Part shown: piece after piece, positions 52,348 to 59,977 of the stretch
How positions within the stretch are numbered: position 1 is the first letter of the stretch
Layout: each line of letters begins with the position of its first letter
NCBI GenBank assembly: GCA_025808555.1
Contig: CP075526.1
Location: 1,070,712-1,134,711, forward strand
Source of the DNA: Anaerolineales bacterium
Lineage (GTDB): Bacteria; Chloroflexota; Anaerolineae; Anaerolineales; UBA11579
Reading direction: 5' to 3'
DNA: 64,000 nt
Position numbers and translations under genes: made by a program
Notes under the pieces: generated by a model
What the model was told of the DNA's origin: nothing
What the model saw: the letters and a program-made list of their open reading frames with translations, nothing else
Database searches by the model: none

Positions 52348-52505
52348 ACCACAGATGAACACAGATAGACAAAGATTGTTGATGTTTGCCTCAACTGGCT
52401 TTGCGAGCTGGCCGGAAGGCCGGCGAAGCAATCCCCAAGATGTTTTGGATACTCGCATGGAGATTGCTTCGTGCGCAGGCAAGCCTGCGCCTCGCAATGA
52501 CAGGC
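52348..52505. repeat. composite dispersed repeat overlapping the start of an esterase gene
   Basis: ACCACAGATGAACACAGATA (52348-52367) starts it. Then GGCTTTGCGAGCTGGCC with palindrome GGCCGGAAGGCCGG and GAAGCAATC, and finally GATTGCTTCGTGCGCAGG...CGCAATGACAGG (about 52460-52505). Both of the commonest repeat types of the window occur side by side here. Confidence 0.65.
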
Positions 52506-53419
52506 GAGCGCGGATTACTGCGCTGACGCTAATAGTGGCCGCATGGCTGCTGGCGGCGTGCGGGGGGCAGCCGCTGGCTGGCATGCCAACGGAGACGGCA
52601 ACCAAGCCTGCGCCGCAGGCGTCTGCAGCGGCGGCAACGGCGACGTTGGATGTGAACTTGGCCAAGGCCACGGAAACGCAGGCGGCGCTGGCGACACAGC
52701 TGGTGAAGGCGGAGTGCCTGGAAACCGGCGGCGAGGTGACCTATCACGAGGTGGATTCAGCTTATCTGGACTACGGGCTGCGCTTCCGAGTGTATACACC
52801 CCCGTGCTACGACCAGAGCGTAGAGCGCTACCCGGTGCTGTACCTGGTGCATGGGCAGACCTACAACGATGACCAGTGGGACCGGCTGGGCGCCGACGAG
52901 GCCGCCAGCGCCCTGATCGCGGCGGGCGAGGTGGCGCCATTCATTATTGTGATGCCGTATGACCGCTCGTCCAATCAGCCATCGCAAGACCCGTTCCGCC
53001 AGGCGGTCATCGAAGAGTTGCTACTCTGGGTGGATGCAAATTACCGCACGCTGACCGAGCGCGAGTTCCGGGCGGTGGGCGGGCTCTCGCGTGGGGCGTC
53101 GTGGGCGATCCACTTCGCGTTCAACTATCCGGAGCTGTTCTCGGCGGTGGGTGGGCACAGCCCGCCGGTGTTCCAGGAGGATGCGCCACAGATGCGCGGC
53201 TGGCTGGACGGGATGGCGATGGACAATATGCCGCGCATCTGGCTGGATATTGGCGAGCGCGACCAGCGCGCCATCCTGAACTCGGCCATCTGGTTTGAGG
53301 AGCTGCTGACGCAGCGCAACATCCCGCATGAGTGGTATCTGTTCAGCGGCGACCACAGCGAAGCGTACTGGAGCAGCCATGTAGAACAATACCTGCGTTG
53401 GTATGCGCAGGACTGGTAA
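52457..53419 (+). CDS. esterase-like lipoprotein (alpha/beta hydrolase)
   Basis: The product is a surface lipoprotein of about 320 residues with a serine-hydrolase domain. A hydrophobic stretch ITALTLIVAAWLLAAC ends in a lipobox cysteine. After an Ala/Thr linker comes RFRVYTPPCYDQ, YPVLYLVHGQTYNDDQW (oxyanion region), the nucleophile in GGLSRGASWAIHFAF (GxSxG), LDIGERDQRA and the histidine in SGDHSEAYW, matching the enterochelin esterase/esterase D group. The start is uncertain: the only good ATG before the lipobox (52457) lies inside a dispersed repeat, which seems to have replaced the original 5' end. The substrate is unknown. Confidence 0.78.
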   Translation: MEIASCAGKPAPRNDRRARITALTLIVAAWLLAACGGQPLAGMPTETATKPAPQASAAAATATLDVNLAKATETQAALATQLVKAECLETGGEVTYHEVDSAYLDYGLRFRVYTPPCYDQSVERYPVLYLVHGQTYNDDQWDRLGADEAASALIAAGEVAPFIIVMPYDRSSNQPSQDPFRQAVIEELLLWVDANYRTLTEREFRAVGGLSRGASWAIHFAFNYPELFSAVGGHSPPVFQEDAPQMRGWLDGMAMDNMPRIWLDIGERDQRAILNSAIWFEELLTQRNIPHEWYLFSGDHSEAYWSSHVEQYLRWYAQDW

Positions 53420-53456
53420 GCCGACACTTTACAGTGCGGCGAGGGTGGCGGCGATT

Positions 53457-53462
53457 TATAAT
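53457..53462 (+). promoter_or_regulatory. -10 box of the gat operon, leaderless type
   Basis: A perfect TATAAT ends 8 bases before the gatC ATG at 53471, leaving a leader of 0-2 bases. No clear -35 is seen. A GCCG(A)CACT/AGTGCGGC hairpin lies just upstream (53420-53440). Confidence 0.65.
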
Positions 53463-53470
53463 TAGCGCGT

Positions 53471-53767
53471 ATGCGCTTAACCAAAGAAGACGTTGAACAT
53501 ATTGCACTGCTGGCGCGCCTGCACCTGAGCGAAGAAGAAAAAGAACGTTACGGGGAGCAACTCTCCAACATTCTTGAGCATGTAGGCAAACTGCAGGAAC
53601 TGGACACCACGGATGTGCCGGCCATGGCCAGCATTGTGGTGGAACGAAGCCGCCTGCGGCCGGATGAGCCGGCGGCGGCCATGCCGCGCGCCGAGCTGCT
53701 GGCGAATGCGCCAGAGGCGGTGGACGAGCAGTTCAAAGTGCCGCCGGTGCTGGATGGTGGCCCGTGA
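53471..53767 (+). CDS. gatC: aspartyl/glutamyl-tRNA amidotransferase subunit C
   Basis: This 98-residue subunit stabilises GatA in the complex that converts Glu-tRNA(Gln) and Asp-tRNA(Asn) to the correct amides. RLTKEDVEHIALLARLHLSEEEKERYGEQLSNILEHVGKLQELDTTDVPAM is the family pattern, with the C-terminal RPDEPAAAMPRAELLANAPEAVDEQFKVPPVL. The ATG has no ribosome site, in keeping with a leaderless transcript. Its stop overlaps the GTG start of gatA. Confidence 0.93.
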   Translation: MRLTKEDVEHIALLARLHLSEEEKERYGEQLSNILEHVGKLQELDTTDVPAMASIVVERSRLRPDEPAAAMPRAELLANAPEAVDEQFKVPPVLDGGP

Positions 53768-55251
53768 GCGCGGCACGCAGCGCGGCCCTGCACGAGCTGA
53801 GCGCCAAGCAGGCGCTGGCTGGATTGCGGGCGGGCACCTTCTCCAGCGTGGAGCTGACGCGCGCCTACCTGGAACGAATTGAGCAGCACAATCCGCGCTT
53901 GAACGCGTATTTGTATGTGGCGGCGGACAGTGCGCTGCAAGCGGCCGCGGCAGCCGACAAACAATACGCCAAAGCGCGACGCAGCAAAACGGCCAAACTG
54001 CCCGCGCTGCTGGGCCTGCCGATCGCGGTGAAAGATGTGCTGGCGGTGGCTGGCATGCCGGCCACCTGCGGCTCGCGCATCCTCGAGAATTTTGTACCCA
54101 GTTACATGGCCACGAGCGTGCAGCGTCTGCTGGACGCCGGCGTGGTGGTGCTGGGCAAAACCAATACCGATGAATTCGCCATGGGCTCCTCTACCGAGAA
54201 TTCGGCGTATGGCGTGACGCACAACCCGTGGGATGAGACGCGCGTGCCGGGCGGGAGCAGCGGCGGCAGCGCGGCGGCAGTGGCCGCCCGCCTGGCGCCA
54301 GTGGCGCTGGGAACGGACACGGGCGGCAGTGTGCGCCAGCCAGCGGCGTTCTGCGGGCTGACCGGGCTCAAGACCACCTATGGGCGTGTCTCGCGCTATG
54401 GGCTGGTGGCGTTCGGCTCCTCTTTGGATACGGTGGGCGTGCTGGCGCGGGATGCGGCGGACGCGGGCCTGATACTGAAAGTGATGGGCGGCTACGACCC
54501 GCGGGACGCGACCACTGTAGAAAAGACGCCCAAGCTGGACAAACCGAGCGGCAAATCGCTCAAGGGTTTGCGGATCGGCGTGCCGAAGGAATACTTCATC
54601 GAAGGGCTTTCGGCCGAGGTGGAAAACGGGGTGCGCGAAGGAATCCGCCAGCTGGAGGCGCTGGGCGCCAAGGCGGTGCCAGTGAGCCTGCCGCATACGG
54701 AATATGCGTTGCCGGTGTACTACATCATCGCACCAGCGGAAGCCTCGGCCAACCTGGCGCGTTTTGACGGCGTGCGCTATGGCCTGCGCGTGGCGCAGGA
54801 CGACTTGATCGAGATGTTCAAGCACAGCCGCGGGGCCGGTTTTGGGCCGGAAGTGAAGCGACGCATCATGATCGGCTCGTATGCCTTGTCTGCCGGGTAC
54901 TACGATGCGTACTACGGCCAGGCGCAGAAGGTGCGGGCGCTGATCCGCCGGGATTTTGACGAAGTGTTCAAAAAAGTGGACATCATCGCCGCTCCTTCGA
55001 CCCCGAGCACGGCATTTCGCATCGGCGCGCACGGCAGCGACCCGCTAGAGATGTACCTGGAAGACGTATTCACCCTGCCGGCCAACCTGGCGGGTGTGCC
55101 CGGCCTGTGCGTGTGCGCTGGGTTTGATATGCAAGGGTTGCCGATTGGCCTGCAGATGCTTGGGCCGCACTTTGCGGACGAGCGGCTGCTGGCAGTGGCA
55201 GCGGCCTATCAAAAGGTGACCGACTGGCACACACAGGCGCCAGCGCTGTAG
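53764..55251 (+). CDS. gatA: aspartyl/glutamyl-tRNA amidotransferase subunit A
   Basis: This 495-residue amidase-signature glutaminase provides ammonia for tRNA-dependent amidation. The Ser-cisSer-Lys triad is visible: lysine in PIAVKDVLAVAG (about residue 86), serines in PGGSSGGSAAAVAARLAP (about 162) and TDTGGSVRQPAAFCG (about 185). C-terminal blocks RIMIGSYALSAGYYDAYYGQAQKVR and LPANLAGVPGLCVCAGF are standard. It starts with GTG at 53764, overlapping gatC (GTGA). A nucleotidyltransferase gene separates it from gatB. Confidence 0.96.
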   Translation: MSAARSAALHELSAKQALAGLRAGTFSSVELTRAYLERIEQHNPRLNAYLYVAADSALQAAAAADKQYAKARRSKTAKLPALLGLPIAVKDVLAVAGMPATCGSRILENFVPSYMATSVQRLLDAGVVVLGKTNTDEFAMGSSTENSAYGVTHNPWDETRVPGGSSGGSAAAVAARLAPVALGTDTGGSVRQPAAFCGLTGLKTTYGRVSRYGLVAFGSSLDTVGVLARDAADAGLILKVMGGYDPRDATTVEKTPKLDKPSGKSLKGLRIGVPKEYFIEGLSAEVENGVREGIRQLEALGAKAVPVSLPHTEYALPVYYIIAPAEASANLARFDGVRYGLRVAQDDLIEMFKHSRGAGFGPEVKRRIMIGSYALSAGYYDAYYGQAQKVRALIRRDFDEVFKKVDIIAAPSTPSTAFRIGAHGSDPLEMYLEDVFTLPANLAGVPGLCVCAGFDMQGLPIGLQMLGPHFADERLLAVAAAYQKVTDWHTQAPAL

Positions 55252-55264
55252 CAAGGAGATGACC

Positions 55265-56281
55265 ATGAGCGAGACGCTGAAAATCATTGTGCCTATGGCC
55301 GGCTTTGGCACGCGCCTGCGCCCGCACACGTGGAGCCGCCCCAAGCCGCTGCTGACCGCGGCCGGCGACACGATATTGGGGCATGTGCTGAAACTGCTGC
55401 AGACCGCGCCCGGCGCCGAGCAGGCCGAGATGGTTTTTATTGTGGGCTGGCTGGGCGAACAGGTACAGGCATACATGAAAGCCGAGCACCCCAAAGTGAA
55501 GGCGCACTTTGTGGAGCAGAAGGAAATGAAAGGCCAGTCCCACGCGCTGGCGCAGGCGCGCGAATTCATGAGTGGGCCAACGCTGGTGATCTTTGTGGAT
55601 ACGGTAGTGGAGACGGATTTCTCAGCCCTGGACAAGGAAGAAGTGGACGCGGTGGCGTGGGTGAAGCCCGTGCCTGACCCGCGCCGCTTTGGCGTGGCTG
55701 CGCTGGGTGAAGATGGGCTGGTGAGCGGCTTGATCGAGAAGCCCAGCGACATGAGCAACAACCTGGCCGTGGTTGGCATTTATTACTTCAAGCGCGGCGA
55801 AGAGCTGATGGCGGCGATCGACGAGCAGATGGAAAAAGGCGTGATCACCAAGAACGAATTCTTTTTGGCGGACGCGATCGACATCATGCTCAAGAAGGGG
55901 CTGCGCATGCGCACCGAAGTGGTGGGCGAATGGCTGGATGCGGGACTACCGGACACGGTGCTGGAAACGAATCAGAAGCTATTGGAAAAGGGCCGCGACA
56001 ATAGCGGCCAGATTAACCATAGTGGTGTAACGCTGCACGCTCCGGTATATATTCACCCCAGCGCCACAGTCGAGAACAGCACAGTGGGGCCGTACGTCTC
56101 CATCGGGGCGGGCTCGACGGTGCGCAACAGCACGATCGAGGATGCGGTGGTGGAGCGTGGCGTGGTTATCGAGGATAGCCAACTGAAGCACTCGCTAATC
56201 GGCGAGCGCAGCCAGGTGCGCGGCGTGCGCGGCCAGGTGAACGTGGGCGATGATTCCTCGGTGAGCGGAGAGGCGGCGTAA
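55265..56281 (+). CDS. sugar-phosphate nucleotidyltransferase
   Basis: The 338-residue product makes an NDP-sugar from a sugar 1-phosphate. The N-terminal Rossmann-like domain starts IIVPMAGFGTRLRPHTWSRPKPLL (nucleotide-binding signature), with LVIFVDTVVETDF as the metal-binding Asp block and AVVGIYYFKRGEEL following. The C-terminal 80 residues contain hexapeptide-repeat turns (VYIHPSATVENSTVGPYVSIGAGSTVRNSTIEDAVVERG), forming a left-handed beta-helix. It resembles glucose-1-phosphate thymidylyl- and mannose-1-phosphate guanylyltransferases; the base cannot be told. AAGGAG lies 6 bases before ATG 55265. It sits between gatA and gatB, an uncommon place. Confidence 0.87.
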   Translation: MSETLKIIVPMAGFGTRLRPHTWSRPKPLLTAAGDTILGHVLKLLQTAPGAEQAEMVFIVGWLGEQVQAYMKAEHPKVKAHFVEQKEMKGQSHALAQAREFMSGPTLVIFVDTVVETDFSALDKEEVDAVAWVKPVPDPRRFGVAALGEDGLVSGLIEKPSDMSNNLAVVGIYYFKRGEELMAAIDEQMEKGVITKNEFFLADAIDIMLKKGLRMRTEVVGEWLDAGLPDTVLETNQKLLEKGRDNSGQINHSGVTLHAPVYIHPSATVENSTVGPYVSIGAGSTVRNSTIEDAVVERGVVIEDSQLKHSLIGERSQVRGVRGQVNVGDDSSVSGEAA

Positions 56282-56286
56282 GCAGC

Positions 56287-57750
56287 ATGTCTGCCAAGTA
56301 CCAGCCTGTTATCGGGCTAGAAGTGCACGCGGTGTTGGAAACGCGCAGCAAGATGTTCTGCGCGTGCCCGGTGGTGGATTCCACGGTGGGCGAGCCGAAC
56401 ATTGCCGTGTGCCCGGTGTGCTCTGGCATGCCCGGCATGCTGCCAGTGATCAACCAGGCCGCGGTGGAATATGCGCTGCGAGTGGCACTGGCGCTGAACT
56501 GCACCATCAACCTGACCAGCATTTTTGCGCGCAAGAGCTACTTTTACCCGGACCTACCCAAGGGTTTCCAGATCTCACAATACGAGCAGCCCCTGGCGCA
56601 GAATGGCTGGCTGATGATCGACACGGCCGAGGGCGAGCAACGCGTCGCCATCCGGCGCGTGCATATTGAAGAGGACACCGGCAAGCTGACCCATGTGGAA
56701 AAAGGTGGCGAGCGCTATTCCTTGGTGGATCTCAATCGCAGCGGCGTGCCGCTGTTGGAGATCGTCACTGAGCCGGAGTTGCATTCAGTGGAAGCGGTGC
56801 GTAATTGTGCGTATGCGCTGCGCAGCATTTTGCGCTATGTTGGTGTGAACTCTGGCAATCTGGAAAAGGGTTTGATGCGGATCGAGCCGAATATTTCGAT
56901 CCGACCGGTGGGCAGCACCGAGTTTGGCACGCGGGCCGAGATCAAGAACCTAAACAGCTTCCGCTCGCTGGAACGCGCCACTACGTATGAGCTGGCGCGT
57001 CAAGAACAGCTGGTGGGAGCGGGCGGCCAGGTGGTGCAGCAGACCCTGGGTTGGGATGATGCGCGTGGCACCACGCAGGCGCAGCGCTCCAAGGAAGTGG
57101 CCGAGGATTATCGCTACTTCCCGGAGCCTGACCTGCCGCCGTTGGTGCTAGAAAAGGCCTGGGTCGAAAAGATCCGCAAAGGCTTGCCTGAATTACCGCA
57201 GGCGCGGCGCGAGCGCTTTATCAGTAAATACGGCCTGAAAGCCTATGACGCTAACGTCATTGTGGCTGAGCGTGAAGTGGCTGATTTTTATGAGGCGGCG
57301 ATTGTGGCGGCCAAAGTGGCGGACGCAAAAACGATTGCCAATTGGCTGACTGGGCCGTTGTTTGGGCTTATGAATGAGGGTGGCATCGAGATCGGCGAAC
57401 TGCGCTTCGGCGCCAAGCATTTCGCCGCCCTGTGCGACCAGGTGGCGGGTGGCAAGGTGAACGCGGCCGGTGGGCGTGAAGTGCTGGGCGTGATGTTCAC
57501 CGAGGGCGGCAGCCCGGCCAGCATCATCAAGGCGCGCGGGTTGCAGCAGATCTCGGATAGCGGGCAGCTGGCGGCCTGGGTGGGCGAAGTGATCGAGGCC
57601 AATCCTAAGCAGGCGGCAGACTATTTGGCGGGGAATACCCCGCTGCTGAACTTTCTATTTGGACAAGTAATGCAAAAGGCGAGCGGCAAAGCCAACCCGG
57701 CCGCCGTGCGCGAAGAATTGCAGGCCCAGCTGAGCAAGCTGGGAAAGTGA
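56287..57750 (+). CDS. gatB: aspartyl/glutamyl-tRNA amidotransferase subunit B
   Basis: This 487-residue subunit binds the mischarged tRNA and phosphorylates the acid. YQPVIGLEVHAVLETRSKMFCACPV and CPVCSGMPGMLPVINQAAVEYAL carry the zinc cysteines. PKGFQISQYEQPLA, IRRVHIEEDTGKL, DLNRSGVPLLEIVTEPEL and RIEPNISIRP follow in order, and the C-terminal tRNA-binding YqeY-like domain is present (EVIEANPKQAADYLAGN...FLFGQVMQ). It completes the GatCAB set in this operon, so the organism uses the indirect route to Gln-tRNA and/or Asn-tRNA. Five bases separate it from the nucleotidyltransferase. Confidence 0.96.
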   Translation: MSAKYQPVIGLEVHAVLETRSKMFCACPVVDSTVGEPNIAVCPVCSGMPGMLPVINQAAVEYALRVALALNCTINLTSIFARKSYFYPDLPKGFQISQYEQPLAQNGWLMIDTAEGEQRVAIRRVHIEEDTGKLTHVEKGGERYSLVDLNRSGVPLLEIVTEPELHSVEAVRNCAYALRSILRYVGVNSGNLEKGLMRIEPNISIRPVGSTEFGTRAEIKNLNSFRSLERATTYELARQEQLVGAGGQVVQQTLGWDDARGTTQAQRSKEVAEDYRYFPEPDLPPLVLEKAWVEKIRKGLPELPQARRERFISKYGLKAYDANVIVAEREVADFYEAAIVAAKVADAKTIANWLTGPLFGLMNEGGIEIGELRFGAKHFAALCDQVAGGKVNAAGGREVLGVMFTEGGSPASIIKARGLQQISDSGQLAAWVGEVIEANPKQAADYLAGNTPLLNFLFGQVMQKASGKANPAAVREELQAQLSKLGK

Positions 57751-57757
57751 GGCTGTG

Positions 57758-58312
57758 ATGGCTGATATGAATGGCACTGTTGAAGCGCTGGCGATCACGC
57801 CAGAATATATCCCTAGCACCGAGCTTGAGGAAGTTGAAACGACCCTGGAAGGCCTGGTGGGCGACAAGCATTTTGGCCTGACCATGAAAGCCAACAAGTT
57901 CCAGGCACCGTATCCCAAGGGTGAATTGATCCGCAATGTGCGCCAGATCTCGATCGTTTCGGCCGAGGAATTGGCGCAGATCGCCGCTGCAATGGGTGTG
58001 GAGCGTGTGGAGCCGGCCTGGCTGGGAGCGAACCTGATGCTGTCTGGCGTGCCTGACCTGACGCAACTGCCCGCCGGCAGCCGTCTGTACTTTGAGGGCG
58101 GCGCGGGCATTGTGGTGGAGGGCGAGAACATGCCGTGCGTGACGGCCGGCGGCTGCCTGGCCGACCAGTATCCTGACCGGCCGGAGCTGCGCACGGCGTT
58201 CCCCAAGCAGGCGATCGGCAAGCGCGGCCTGGTGGCGTGGGTGGAGAAACCGGGTGTGATCCGCAAGGGTGAACGCGTGACCGTGCGGCGGGCCGAGGAC
58301 GTGGGACGCTAG
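57758..58312 (+). CDS. MOSC-domain protein
   Basis: The 184-residue product is a MOSC domain, a beta-rich fold related to the molybdenum-cofactor sulfurase C terminus. MNGTVEALAITPEYIPSTELEEVE at the start, GDKHFG, NVRQISIVSAEELAQIA, LGANLMLSGVPDLTQLPAGSRLYF and the conserved cysteine in ENMPCVTAGGCLAD fit the family. It may handle sulfur or the molybdenum cofactor; a molybdopterin oxidoreductase is encoded 6 kb upstream. GAGG lies 5 bases before ATG 57758, and gatB ends 7 bases earlier, so it is part of the gat operon. Confidence 0.87.
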   Translation: MADMNGTVEALAITPEYIPSTELEEVETTLEGLVGDKHFGLTMKANKFQAPYPKGELIRNVRQISIVSAEELAQIAAAMGVERVEPAWLGANLMLSGVPDLTQLPAGSRLYFEGGAGIVVEGENMPCVTAGGCLADQYPDRPELRTAFPKQAIGKRGLVAWVEKPGVIRKGERVTVRRAEDVGR

Positions 58313-58461
58313 CATTACGAGATGTTGAGCCGTACTTAACAGCACTGCGAGGGCTCAACTTGACGGGTCTACGAGACTCTGATAGCGTATAGGCCTGTCT
58401 GAGCCTTCAGGGTCACTTCTGGACGTGAATAAACGCCTGAACAGTCTGAAACCAGCAGTAC

Positions 58462-58492
58462 ATGCGGACAACCTGGTCTGAGGTGTCCGCAT
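58462..58492 (+). promoter_or_regulatory. dyad upstream of gdhA
   Basis: ATGCGGACA and TGTCCGCAT (58462-58470, 58484-58492), perfect over 9 bp with a 13-base centre, lie 37 bases before the glutamate dehydrogenase start. It could be a regulator site or a leader hairpin. Nothing else is evident between 58313 and 58528. Confidence 0.55.
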
Positions 58493-58528
58493 AGTTGTTT
58501 AAAACACAAACTATTGTGCAGGAGAGTA

Positions 58529-59815
58529 ATGTCGGAGACCACCAACGCTTTCAGCATCGCCCAAGCCCAGTTTGACAACGTGGCCAAGCAGTTGCATCTG
58601 GATCCAGATGTGGCGGAGCAGCTGCGTTGGCCGCGCCGCGAATTCAAGTTCCAAATTCCGGTGCGCATGGACGATGGCAGCCAGAAGGTGTTCTTTGGCT
58701 ACCGCGTACAGCACAACGATTCACGCGGGCCGACAAAGGGCGGCATTCGTTTCCACCAGTCGGAGACGATGGATACTGTGCGTGCCCTGGCGATGTGGAT
58801 GACCTGGAAGTGCGCGGTGGCAGATATTCCGCTGGGCGGCGCCAAGGGCGGCGTGGCGGTGGACTCAGCTTCGCTCTCTGTGAAGGAGAAGGAGCAACTG
58901 TGCCGCGGCTGGGTGGGCCAGATCCATCACAACCTGGGGCCGAGAGTGGACGTGCCGGCGCCGGATGTGGGCACCACCCCGCAGATGATGGGCTGGATGA
59001 TGGACGAATATTCCAGGCTGGTGGGCCAGTACACACCCGGCGTGATCACCGGCAAGCCGGTGGGCGGCGGCGGATCCAAGGGGCGCAAAGAGGCTACCGG
59101 TTACGGTGTGATCTACAACGTGCGCGAGGCGATGAAGCATCTCAAGCTGGACCCGAGCAAGACCAGCGCGTCGATCCAAGGGTTTGGCAACGTGGCCCAG
59201 TTTGCCGGCCTGGGCTTCACGCAGCTGCTGGGCGGCAAGGTGCTGTGCGTTTCGTATTGGGACCGCGAAGAGAAGGCTTCGTTGAGCGTGAGCAGCAAGA
59301 AGGGCCTGGACATTGCCTTCCTGCAGAACATTACGGATGAGTACGGCTCGATCAACAAGGCCAAGGCGCAAGAGGCCGGCTACACGATCAGTGGCGGCGA
59401 CGACTGGATCTCGCAGGATGCGGATGTGCTGATCCCGGCGGCGCTCGAGGGCCAGATTAATGCCGAGAGCGGCAAGAAGATCAGCGACACGGTCAAGATC
59501 GTAGCCGAAGGCGCCAACGGGCCGACGACGCTGGAAGGCGACGAGGAGCTTGAGAAGCGCAACATCTTCGTCATTCCCGATTTCCTGTGCAACAGCGGCG
59601 GCGTCACCGTCTCGTATTTTGAGGGCGTGCAGAACGACATGAACTACTACTGGTCGCAGGAGGAAGTGATCCAGCGGCTGGACATGAAGATGACCGAAGC
59701 CTTCGGCAAGGTGCTTAGGATGGCGGTGGGCGAGAAGGTCAAGATGCGTGATGCGGCCTATATGGTGGCGATCGGCTCAGTGGTCGAGGCGATGCAGCTG
59801 CGCGGGTGGCTGTAG
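58529..59815 (+). CDS. gdhA: glutamate dehydrogenase
   Basis: This 428-residue hexameric enzyme interconverts glutamate with 2-oxoglutarate and ammonia. GPTKGGIRFHQSETMDTVRALAMWMTWKCAVADIPLGGAKGG holds the substrate and catalytic lysines. APDVGTTPQMMGWMMDEYSRL and GRKEATGYGV follow, and the nucleotide fold has QGFGNVAQFAGLGF (GxGxxA). PDFLCNSGGVTVSYFEGVQN closes it. The fold's acidic residue after the second strand is not clear, so NAD versus NADP is left open. ATG 58529 follows AGGAGAG. With icd in this window it links the TCA cycle to nitrogen metabolism. Confidence 0.95.
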   Translation: MSETTNAFSIAQAQFDNVAKQLHLDPDVAEQLRWPRREFKFQIPVRMDDGSQKVFFGYRVQHNDSRGPTKGGIRFHQSETMDTVRALAMWMTWKCAVADIPLGGAKGGVAVDSASLSVKEKEQLCRGWVGQIHHNLGPRVDVPAPDVGTTPQMMGWMMDEYSRLVGQYTPGVITGKPVGGGGSKGRKEATGYGVIYNVREAMKHLKLDPSKTSASIQGFGNVAQFAGLGFTQLLGGKVLCVSYWDREEKASLSVSSKKGLDIAFLQNITDEYGSINKAKAQEAGYTISGGDDWISQDADVLIPAALEGQINAESGKKISDTVKIVAEGANGPTTLEGDEELEKRNIFVIPDFLCNSGGVTVSYFEGVQNDMNYYWSQEEVIQRLDMKMTEAFGKVLRMAVGEKVKMRDAAYMVAIGSVVEAMQLRGWL

Positions 59816-59841
59816 GTATCGCTTATTAGCAAGACTGGTAA

Positions 59842-59870
59842 ACAAAGCGGGCTCAATAAGCCCGCTTTGT
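59842..59870 (+). terminator. intrinsic terminator after gdhA
   Basis: ACAAAGCGGGCT and AGCCCGCTTTGT (59842-59853, 59859-59870) flank CAATA. Confidence 0.82.
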
Positions 59871-59905
59871 GGTTAAAACTCGCTGTTTGGGGCCTATCAT
59901 TCAAA

Positions 59906-59914
59906 TGATATACT
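59906..59914 (+). promoter_or_regulatory. extended -10 promoter of dnaN
   Basis: TGA directly before TATACT (59909-59914) makes an extended -10 element; the -35 region is poor. The leader is about 57 bases and contains GGGAG before the start. Confidence 0.6.
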
Positions 59915-59977
59915 CAACTGGCTGACCCCAAATAATGCTGGGTAAGCCAGTAGTAACCCTAAGCGGGAGTTCTGCCC

